Assembly: GCA_946811185.2 (NCBI GenBank)
Contig: OX328105.1
Span: forward strand, 50,592,845 to 50,656,844
DNA: 64,000 bases
Direction: 5' to 3'
Origin: Hippopus hippopus
Lineage: Eukaryota; Mollusca; Bivalvia; Cardiida; Cardiidae
Below, piece by piece: positions 46,201 to 58,200 of this stretch. The stretch's first letter is position 1, and each line of letters begins with the position of its first letter. The notes below the pieces were generated by a model that was not told the origin of the DNA, made no database searches, and saw only the letters and a list, made by a program, of their open reading frames with translations. The position numbers were made by a program, and so were the translations under genes.

Positions 46201-49200
46201 CGCGCAGACTTAGAAATGAGTCATGCTCTATGAAAAGGGGCTTTAAAACATCTCTGTGATGCATGTACCGAGCAAGTAATCACATAATTACTGATTAAAA
46301 AAATCCATTTTGTCTAGCAACCGATGAATCACGAGGTAGAATGGTCCTTTGACATGTAGGAAATTTATAATTGGCAAAAAGTTTCGACCTATGTCAGCCT
46401 GCGCGGACTGCGAAGACTGACCTGGGTCAATACTTTTTGCAGATGCAGTGAGCCCCCTTTCACAGGGCATGGCTGAAATTAGAAAAAAAAATACCAAGAA
46501 TAGACCGAAAGACTATCAAAAATATATATAAATAGTTTAAACTTAGAATGTTGTATTTTTTTTTCGTCGAAAAACGCCTGCTCTACTGGTTGAAAACTTG
46601 ACAAACTATAAATGCATTACGAGACAAGCCTCGTGATTGGCTAAAACGACAGAAGGTCTCAACCAATCAGATCGCTTACAAGTAGTGAACACGGTTTCAG
46701 AGGACTTCATTTCTTTACCATTTACCAAAAAATTCCGTGTCTTGATGACCCTGGGGAAAAGACTTTAGAAAATATTGTGATTAAAGGAGAAAATGCTGAT
46801 TACTAGTATTTCCCCCCCCCCACCCCCTTCAAAGACAAACTACATCTTATGAGCAATATTTTATTTGTCGTCTGCTTATGCTTTGAAATTGGACAGGCTT
46901 AAAACTATGTCATCTTGTAAAAATTAATTTCAAAACTAGGTTAAAACCTGCCAGGTATCTGTGTCTTTTGTTTACTTTTTGCCTGATTTTAAAATTCTTT
47001 TTTCTACCAGCGACTATCATATGACCCGACCACGCGATAACAGACTGTCATCTCCACAATATTTTCCATACTTTTAAATGGTATGATTTAAATTTAAATG
47101 TATTATGACACCTGCTTTGATATTTTGGCCTTTACTGGGCCTTTAATGAAAATTGATATTGCAATCAAAAAGCATCAGTTTGAAATATTTAATCTGGGCA
47201 AGTATTCACTAATCATTCCTAACAACACTTTTAGTCTTATTCCCACGAATGATCTACATTTGAGAGTAACACAACTTCTGATTGGCTAAACCATGTACCA
47301 GAAGTTGCGTTACTTATTCAAATGAGAATAAAACTAAGACCCTGACCTGTTTCAAGAAAATGAGATCTATACGCTTAGTGCATTTATTTGGCTTATGTCT
47401 AAACGTTTCTATTGTTGCGAAATTAGAAAAAAAGCAAAGGAGTGAAAAAAGATATTACTCATGCTCTGTGAAAAAGTGATTCAATGCATCTGCAAAAAAT
47501 ATCGACCCATGTCAGCCTGCACAGTCCGCGCAGATGACATGGATCGAAACTTTTTGCTATCAGTAATTTTTCTACTTGCCAAAGGACCATTCATATGATC
47601 CAGTCGTTTTTATGAAAAATGGATCCATTTTTGCAATGACTTACTTTGCATATTGCCGAAGATTCATTACGAAGATCCATCAAAATCCTTTTTGGCAGAG
47701 CGCCGCTCAATTATTTAAATGGAAAAAAAAAGGAAACCATATTCAACTCCTACTTCATGTAAAGAAATCCATAAGTCTTCGTGTGTTGCTGTATCATAAC
47801 TATGCGTGTCCAGAAATCGCTGAAAATGAATCAAAAGTTGGAAGGTGAGATTTTCTAGATCTTCTGTCAAGATTTGTTATAAATTTGTCCCTGTTGTACA
47901 TTTACAGATATATACTTTGCTGTATAAGGGGAGGTAACTAGTCTAAAATTTTTTGAACACGAATTATCGAACGGGATGAACAAAAACATTTCACAATCAC
48001 GAAGTCAAGTACTCCCCGCGCACATTGAAGGCTTGATGAGAATCTCTGCAAATAAGATATGCGCCGACTGCAATGTGTGGTTCGTAAAGAATGTAGGTTT
48101 GGAAAGGAGACAGCAATTGAAGAGGAGAAAATGCTTGTTATTAGCATTCCCCGTTTCCTTGGAATGTTTTCTTCTTTTTTGAAGACAACCTCAAATATGT
48201 AAGCGATGATTAATTTATCGTCAGCAAATAATACTTTTGAATTAGATGACTCTAAAATTTTGTTGTCTTGTGTAAGATTTTTACCCGTGTCTATATTGTA
48301 CCTTTTTAACCCCGATAATTGCGCCGGACTGGAACCGTACATTGTGTTCATACAGAAGTTCAATGGCAAGTAGCAGTTCAATGTACATATTATCTCATAT
48401 TATCTAGAAATGTAAGAAAAAAAGCAAGGGAAGAAAAATCATTTTTGGTTTATCATTCACCCTTACGTATTTCTTTCAATCATAAAAAAATAGAATATAC
48501 GAGCTCGTATATATAGTTTTTACTTCACGCAGTATTTTCTTCTTTTCATACAAAGTTTTCTACCCTTTCAATAAAAAATCTAAGAGTTTAAACCACATTT
48601 AATTTGTCGTCTGCAAATGCTTTCAGAATAGAATAGACTAGAATTCCATCGTCTGATAAAGAAATAACTTACCGTCAATCCATCTCTAAAGGTTTTGTCG
48701 CCGAGGATGAAGTTCATCATTCGAATAACTGCTGAACCCTTCAAAGTAAAAACATGCATACTGTTGAAATCTGAGAAGAGCTTTGAGTACGCCCACGTGT
48801 TTTCTGCAAGGGTCTGTATTCACCAATCATTCTTAAGAATATTCTTTGTTTAATTCTCAAGAATTTTCTAGATTTGAAAGTAACGCAACTTCTGATTGGT
48901 TGTGTTACTTTCAAATTTAGAAAATTTTGGAGAGTAAGACTCAGAATATTCTTAAGGGTGATTTGTGAATACGAATCCTTGCCATATTTTCTTTTAGATT
49001 TGTTTGTGTGTATTGTTGTTTAACGCCGTACACGCAAACAAAGGCCACATAGACCTCCCTGCGTTCTTAAAACTTGACAGACGTAGGAAGAACAGCATTT
49101 AATTAAAGATACATACTTACAGCTCGAGCCAAAAAGCACTGTTAAAGCTTAAAAGTATGTAGAGTGGCTCAACCGTGTAAACATAGAAAAATTACCAATA

Positions 49201-52200
49201 TATATATATGATTTGTCCTCATTTGAAACCGGAAACAACAACAGCGATTGCTTTGAAGTCCTCCAAAACATGAAATGTATTTTTTAACAGTCGTAATCTG
49301 TGCAACCTTGCAGCCGTCAGGGGCAAAATTTGGCAGGCAGATACAAGAATGAGTATATAGTTTCTCATGATAAGGATAAAATGGGTTAAAAACTGGCTGA
49401 AAACTGGCTAATTTAATAAAGAGTATAGATGTATCTTTCATAATGCGGGAGAAAGCACAGTTTAAGATGAAACTGAAGCATTATAATTGAAATATTTCGA
49501 ATGCCTTAGTGTGCTTGACTGCATATACCATTTCAACACCATGGGCTAAAACAAGGACCTTTGCGGGCGGCATAGATTCAGATCAGACTCCACAGAACGT
49601 GCACTCTGATCTGAATCTATATCGTCCGCTTATTTAGTCAAGCCTAAAAGATAAAGGTATTTTTGAATTTCTGTGGATTCTATTCTTCAGCCGTCGATAA
49701 AGATCGAGTTTATATAGGCCTATTTGGCGCTGAAGAGTTCATTCCCCCAGCTAGGACCCTTTGCCGCATTTATTCTGATTTGCTATTTGTTGCGGCAATT
49801 GAATTTTGTTATAATTTAGTTTCAAGCAGAATAATTTCATTCGTTGCAGTGAAAATCTGGCTAATAATACCTTAGCATAGGATATCAGATCAAATATTTC
49901 ACCGATTTCACTCGGGTGTTCGACTGGGACATATACTGGATGTGACGTCAGAGTGTCGTCAACGCTCATGACGCTTTGTGTACCTCGATAGTCTGTCACC
50001 ATTTTTGTCATCTGAAAATTATAACAGTTACAGAAAATTGGGGTAACATAGTAAGTTCAGAAAATGAGTCATACCCATGTATCATAAGGTACATTTAAAC
50101 AGAACGCTGCCTTTTTTTTGTAACGTTACGGTCTCAAGATTTGCAAAAGGTACAACCAGGAAATGGCATGAAAAGACCTTCGATAACACGAACATCATTA
50201 CCTATATACATACGCGGCTCAATAGTCGGAATTTCATCCCTGATGGAGATTTTTTTTACAATACGTTTTACCCTTCACCATGATAGAGACGACCTATGCA
50301 ACTTTTGCAATTGACACAGATCCAAGATTCGACTGCACAGAACGAGCAGTTTGGCTTTTTGTCTACTGTGTCCGCATCTTGTTCCAAAACGTTGACTTGA
50401 AACTCTCTTCACTATCAGAAGTATACATTTTTCTGTCATATCTCAACAAAAGATGATTTTAATCATACGGCGATGACAAAGTTAAGCGATATATGTATAA
50501 GTGAATGCCAACTTGGTTAGGCTTTTACAATGACGAGCGGAATTTATCTGATAGTCAAAGTGACCCCTAACTCTTTCCATCCCATAGACGACACCAGAGG
50601 CTTTTGTGAACAGTGTAAACCAAGATCAGACTGCACAGAACGTGCAGTCTGATCTCTGATCTACACTGTCCACAGCTTCAATCTAAATTATACAGGAATT
50701 TCTTTTAGTCAGTTTAAACATATCTTTTTATTAATAATTTACAATATGTCATAACATACAATACAAGTCAATAGGATAGGAACGAAAGCATAGCCTATTA
50801 GGTTCTTTTCCTTGTGGATAATGGAGAAATACAGTATTGAAAGATTTAAAACGGAGGTCTTTTTCGAAGACGACCAATATGTCTAAAAATGGTGGTATCT
50901 GTCTTAGAAAGGATAGAAAACATTGTGAAAATATGAGTAAATGTTGGTAAAAAAGCATTTCCTCCTTTATCCACGATATTTCCATATGCTTTCTTCTTCA
51001 AGGTTGAGAAAACGTTGGATTGTTTTGTAAAGAATTAAATGACTTGATTCTTACCATCTCCCATTCCGGAATAACTTGGTCAACAGCCAGGATCATCATA
51101 TAGGTAGCAAACCCTAGAAAATAATATTTGAACCATGTTCTGTAGAAACGGGGCACCTTTTTCCTTCTACAAGTACCTCGCACAACACGATATCTTAGTC
51201 AGTAGACGCTTTTCCACATAAACATCGCCGGAACAATGTTCAGTATTGAGAGAAAAAATGAATCTTGTCGCCGCCAATACTATCAAAATCTTGGACAGAA
51301 TTTGCCCGGGCTGTAAATTGCATCAGCGACTCCTTGGGTTGCAGCGCAGTACGTTACTGACTGACACATGACTTTTGTTACTATACTGACTTCAAATACT
51401 GCTTAGAAATATTCTGTTTTGATTTATACAGATCAAAATCTAGCTAAAGAATTGAAACAGGGAATATTTATTTTTGACAACAACCTGTCTGTAACCTTTT
51501 ACCAAATAATCTCAAGTTAAAACTTTCCAGAAAGAGAAGGCTTTTGACAACATTGTGGGAAAACGAGAAAAAGCAGGTAACCTCCATATTCTCCTTTTCC
51601 AAGAATGTTTTCTACCCTTTGAAAGACATATCTCATCATTTGAGCCAAAAGGGTTTAAAATTACACAAGTCTAAAATTTTGTCGTTTGGTATAGAGTTAA
51701 ACAGATATGGCTCTAAATGAGTTGTGATCAAGAGGGAATGAACTGTTTAAAAAAAAGTGTGAAAATTATTTTAAGCCATATTATCAATAGTAAAGGGGCG
51801 TCATACCATAGGCCTCTGAAATTCCATTGGTCTGTTACGGGATAATTAATTTTTCATTATCGGACACCGTTACTATAAATAGCACACCGGCGATTCCATC
51901 TATATTGTATATAGTAATATACAGCATAGAGGCAGTCGCCACTGTGCTATTTATAGTAACGGTGTTGAAAATTTCACTATTCCGTTATACATACAGGCGA
52001 TGCACCGATATGCTTTTATAAGTGTTCAATGATCGAACAAGGAAAATTGTCAATCTAGAGACTGACAAAATGCTACAGACTTATATTTCAGGAAGGACTA
52101 TTTTTTTTCTCGTTCCTTATCCGTCATTCTTTGCCGACAGACCTTATTCCTTTGACTTCTTTCCCCGACAGACTGCCGTGAGAGAGAGAATGGGGAGGAG

Positions 52201-55200
52201 AAAGGATAGGGTTGAAAGAGGGGAGTAAGAGAACAGGAAGAGACCCAACGGGTGAAAGAAGGAGTGGGGTGAGGGAGAGAGCCGAGAAGAGAAGATGGCA
52301 AGAGGAGGTATTGAGAAAAACAACAGAAGGGAGTGGGAAGGAGAGAGAGAGAGAGGGAGGGAGGAAGAGAGATACAACGGGTGAAAGAAGGAGAGTGAGA
52401 GGTCTCACTGACTGCGCATGCTGACCTGGGCTGAATTTTTTTTGTTATCGGTCAATTTTCTGCATGTTATTAAGGACCAGTCTACCTAATGATTCTGTCG
52501 GTTGTTAGACAAAATGGATTTTATGGATCTATAATTATGAGATGACTTGTCTAGTACAATGCATCAAGGAGATGCATTAAACCCCCTTTTGCCAGAGCAT
52601 GGCACAAATGATTTCATAAAGTTTTGCAACCGCTTACAAAAAGGCGAGGAGTGGAGAAGGTGGGAGATGTTTATCAGGATATGAGCCGTGCTCTGGGAAA
52701 AAGGGGCTTAATGCATGTCCGCGAGGCATGATACCAAAGCGAGCGATCACATACCTATGGATCCATTACAGCAAAATTTTTTAACAATCTACCTAATCAT
52801 GAGGTAGACTGGACCTTGGCCATACAGAAAATTGACCAGTAGCGAAAAGTTTCGGCCAAGGTCAGCCTGCGCGGACTGCGCAGGCTGACCTAGGCCGATA
52901 CTTTTCGCAGATGCATTAAGCCCCCTTTTCACAGAGCATGACTCATATAAATTGCGTAAAAGGGGGGGGGGGTTGTCTATAAGTATATACAATTCTTGTT
53001 CATTTGTACCTTCATTCAGCCACAGTTCGTCCCACCATCTCGGTGATACAATATTTCCAAACCACTGCAAGGAAATATAGGAGTTCATTAATCAGTCTAT
53101 AAATTGGTAAAACTTGAACTTGTCTGTGAGAGAGGTGGCAGGCGGCAAAGTTCAAATTATGAAGAGTACATTCATTGCAGAAAAGGAAACATGATGATGG
53201 GTTCTCTGATACCTGTTGTAAAATATAGAGGATATTTGTTTTTTACGGTGAAAGATCGAAATTTATTTCATTTGGCGCAGCCACGAGTGAAAATATTACC
53301 GATGATGTTCACCAGATGAAATAAATTTCGATCCTTCACCGAAAAAAAAAAACCCCAAATATTCTATTTATTTCATGCTTTTAACCCTTTGGGGGGGGGG
53401 GGGGCAACTTAATCAAAATCCAGTACAGTTCTTTTCGGTTATTCCCCGTGGCGTACCTCCTCCGCATAGCAACGCATTACAATATTACGTCAAGCGCGAG
53501 AAATGTAAGGTAAATTATATCATATTTCCATCTGGTTGTGAGGCACGTGCATTTTACCTAGGTAACTAACTAGTGCGCGGGAACAACTGTTTCCGCCTTC
53601 AATTGAAGAGTTAGAGTATAAAAATCGGTATTTTCGCTGGTCGTAACCATGAAATATCGAAAAATATTTCACCGATATTTCTCGACAACCTACCGGAAAG
53701 CATGAAGTAAAAAGTTAACTTTTCTAGCGCCAAATATACGAGCGGCTGTCTGGCAAAAGGGAGTGTAATGCATCTCCGTTATGCAGAAAATTTACCAAAT
53801 GCAAAAAGTTTCGACCCAGGTCAGCCTGCGCGGACTGCGCAGGCTGACCTGAGTCGATACTTTTCACAGATGCATTAGGCCCCCTTTTTGCATAGCATGG
53901 CTCATATAAGCTCGACCTCTTTCGACGGCTGGATAAACAATCCACTGAAACTCTAAATGATATTTTCTCTTATAAGCTTGGCTTTAAATAAGCGAACGGT
54001 GTAGATCCAAGTTCAGACTGTACGTTGGTGCAGTTCGATGTTGATCTGGGCTGTCCGCAAAAAAAACCCTCGTTTTCGCCTATGGCGTTGAAAGGGTTAA
54101 ACTTGTTCGGCAAAACAAAAAAATCTGTCCTCATCAAATCCAATCATTGGTCTAACATTTATGAAATATTCGAGTTTACATAGTATTTGAGATTAAAGCC
54201 CCAATAGCGGTCAAAAGTAAACAAAGCGGGTGTAAAAATACCTATGAATTAAAAATCATATCTTTTTAAAGGATGGAAATCATGATGCAGATGACAATGT
54301 TTTATTATGCAGTCGGCCAAATTGATGGTGGCTGGCATAAAAATTAATTTTAAGACCAGGTCAAAAGTACACAAAAGGTATAGCAACCTGGCAACTTTTT
54401 CATTTTTCTGCCAGCGACTAACACTTGAACCGACCGTACACTAACAGATTGTCATCTTCACAATAATTTCTATATTTTCAGATGGTATGATTTGAATTTA
54501 AATACATTTAAACATCTATATTGCTTATTTTTGGCCGCTATTGAGAAATGAACATTTGAAGTACTTTGATTCCAAAACTTGCCTGATGGGAAGTCTCGTG
54601 GGCAACGAGAACTGCCGTCCATTCCATATCCGAGGCAGAGGACACCCCCTCTTCATAAAACATGGACTCCTCACGACATGTTATCAATCCCCAGTGTTCC
54701 ATGGCGTTAAAACTCATGGTAGGAACAGCAATCATATCTGTAAATGCATAATGATTAAACCGGGAACTCCCCACTACTATACAGCTCTATGCATATACAT
54801 GCCATTTTTAATGAGTGAAAAGATAAGAATTTAATAGAATTTTAGCTTTATTCCGTTAATCAATAATGTAACTAATGCATACGGAATAAATCCAAGATAA
54901 ATTTACAATTTCTTTGGCACACAATTGTGATTGTCATATTTTTCGCGATATAGCGGTAGGGAGTTGCCGGTATTATGCCCATTAAATAAGTTGGAGTGAT
55001 TTCTAAATTATATTAACTTATTGATTATTGTACAAAGACAAGGTACAGGTGGTTCAAGCGGCCGAGGTAGATTTCGAACCATTGGTCGAAGCCTAACTCT
55101 AAACCGAAAGACAAATTCTAGACTCTTCCAAATTGAAAGCTTCTGCAGAAGATACTTTCGAAAGTGATACTAATAAACTGAAGTTCTTTGATAGGGAAGA

Positions 55201-58200
55201 AAACATTATGGGAAAAGGAGAAAATGGTGGTTACCAGCATTTTCTCCTTCTCCTTCTCCCACAATGTTTTCAAAAGTCTTCTCCACCATGGTCGTTAAAT
55301 TCGGGATTGTGTGGTATTTGGTTAAAATTATATTTTTGTCGAGTGAAATTACAGGATAGATTATGCTGATTACATTTAAAGCCACTATTATGCTCCCGCA
55401 ATATATTGAAACCTTAATTATACAAGGACTGATACTCTTTAGCGGTACATTTATTACAAATCAATTGTACAGCATTTACAGACTTCTCAGGCAACTTCGG
55501 AAATGCCGCTTCACTTCTGCTAAACCTGCCAATGAATGAGACCATTCATTCTAACAAACTTTGTTGAGACAGAGGGTATTAGAGCTTGAAATATTCCATG
55601 CAAACCTCGTTTAGGTAGAAAGCATTTGACCATGAAAATTTCGTATTAATCCTGTTTATGTAGAGAATATTTTACCTTGAAATAACCCTCACAAACCTTG
55701 TTTAGGTAGAGAGTATTTGACTTTGAAAAGTTCGTATAACCTTGTATAGGTACAGAATATTTTACCTTTAAACAATCATCACAAACCTTGTTTAGGTACA
55801 GAGTATTTGACTATTGAAAGTTCGTATAACCTGGTTTAGGTAGAGAATATTTTATCTTGAAATAACCTTCACAAACCTTGTTTAGGTAGAGAGTATTTGA
55901 CTATGGACAGTTCGTATGAACTTTGTTTAGGTAGATGCTATTTTACCTTTAAATAGCCTTTACAAACCTTGTTTAGATGAAATATGTGTTTCAACTTGAA
56001 ATAGCCATTACAACCTTTGTTCAGGTACACGAAATTTTAACTTGAAATAGCGTTTACAAACCTTATTTACGGAAAGGCAATTTGATCTCAGAAAAACTTC
56101 AATAAACATAGTTAAGGTATAGATTATTTGATATTGAAAAAGCCTTCACATCCTTTTTATTCAAAGGGTTTTTGATCTTGAAATAGTCTGCACAAACCTT
56201 GTCTTGGTATAAAGAATTAGATCTAAAAATAATCCATACAAACCTGGTTTAGGCAGAGGATATTTGACCTTGGAATAGTCTGCACAGACCTTGTCTAGGT
56301 ATAGATGATTGGATTTTAAAATAGTCAGTAAAACCTTGTTTAGGTAGAGTGTACTTGACCTTGGAATAGTCGGCACTGACCTTGTTTAGGTACAGATGAT
56401 TGGATTTTAATATACTAGTAGTCCTTAAAAAACTTCTTTAGAAAGAGAATATTTGACCTTGAAATAATCTGCATAGACCTTGTTTAGGTATAGATGATTA
56501 GATTTTAAAAGTAGCCCCGTAAATACCATGTTTAGACAGAGGGTATTTGACCTGGATATAGTTTGCAAAACTTTGTTTAGGTATAGAGAATAAGATTTTA
56601 AAACAGCCCCGTGCAAACCTTGTCTAGGCAGAGGGTATATGACCTTGAAATAATCTGCAAAACCTTGTTTATGTATAGAGAATTAGATTTCAAAATAGCC
56701 CGTACAAACCTTGTTTAGGCAGAGGGTATCTGACACTGAAATAGTCCTCGAAAAACTCCATAGTTCTTACACCAATATCCAACGAAAAGTTTGTCAAATG
56801 TGCGGCATTTGATCTACTCCATGTTCGAAACTAAAATGTAAAAAAAAGAGAGAAATTTTATTTCCAAGCCATGCTCTTTGAAAAGGAGGTTTAATACATT
56901 TGCAAAAAGTATCGACCATGTCAGCCTGCGCGGACTGCGCAGGCTGACATGGGTCGAAACGTTTTGCTATTTTTAATTTTTCTGCATTTCAAAGGACCAT
57001 TCTGCCTCTGGATTCAACTGGTCGTTGGACAAAATGGATTCTATGGATCCTTAACAATGTGATTACTTGTTGGTTCAATGCTTTATTGAGATTAATTAAA
57101 CCCCCTTTTGCCAGAACATGGCTTATATATAAATAGTCTACGACAAGAAAATAAAATATTTGCAAAGTTTCTGTGATTACATTTTCTTCAAAATTTGTAT
57201 TTCGTAACACAACACATCCTGCAGACGACATCTTCTGTTTTCCAGAAGAGCACTTTTGATACTATTTTGACGGAAGAAGAAATCGCTCATAACGAGCAAT
57301 CAATTCTTCATTTTTCTCAATGTCTGAATGTGTTCTTATGTTTACAAGGCTTTTGTTGCTGTCCGTTTTTGTTGTTCTTGTTGTTGTTTTTGTTGTTGTT
57401 GTTGCTGTCTGTTTTTGTTGTTGTTGTTGATTTGTCCATATTGAAAGTATATATACAAGTAGCTCAAATGATCAGATTCGTCTCAGAAATGTTGGAAATC
57501 ATAATTAGAAAAAGAGAAATGAAGACTTTCTGTATTTCCTTGTTTTCCAACAATGTTTTAAAATTATTCTTCCAAGAGGTCGTTGACCCTTAAACTGCTA
57601 AATAACTGAAACGAAAATTTCAATAATGAAAACCCAAATATTGAGATTTCAACGTTGATTTAACCGGAAAGAAAAAACCGTATCGGACAGTGTAGATCAA
57701 AGATCAGACTGCACGTTTTGCGCAGTCTGATCTTGATCTACGCTGTACGCAAAAGCGCCCCGATCTTGCGCATGGCAGGCTAAATGTTAAAACACGAAAA
57801 AGATTTGACAATGGTTAATTATAATATATCAAGATACAGATCCTCATAGCTAATACAGTTATTGCCTAAAAAGATACGGCTAAATATTCTCTCTCACCGG
57901 TACATCTCGGAAATAAGCCTCTTCAAACGCTAGATCCCCAATTGCTATGGCAACAAGATAGGTTGACATCGGTACATTTCTGGGTTGATCAAATACGTCG
58001 AGATAAAAACCGTCCTCATCTCTATGAAAAACAAGTTATTTCGTTGAAATGATATCCCCCGCCGAAAACATAGAAACATATAAGAGGTATGCTGTTTTGC
58101 ATGTACACGTGACCTTTTTGTTATACATTAAGCCCCCTTCTCCCGTGACATGGCATTTCATGGGGGAAAAAAATGATTGTCTGTGGCTTATGGAAAACAA

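Noticed and set aside
47990..48052. Candidate minus exon [15 protein letters not shown]
   Set aside because: The better segment at 47754-47819 supplies the expected DLW region with correct phases and acceptor, so this one is unnecessary.
47938..48381. 147-codon minus-strand frame
   Set aside because: It crosses a decayed MITE and shows no domain or splice support.
52098..52424. Several overlapping frames in a GA-rich tract
   Set aside because: Low-complexity purine repeat; all frames are open by composition.
55590..56740. CRISPR-like regular repeat array
   Set aside because: Units are contiguous without unique spacers, and the sequence is eukaryotic intron derived from the adjacent exon.
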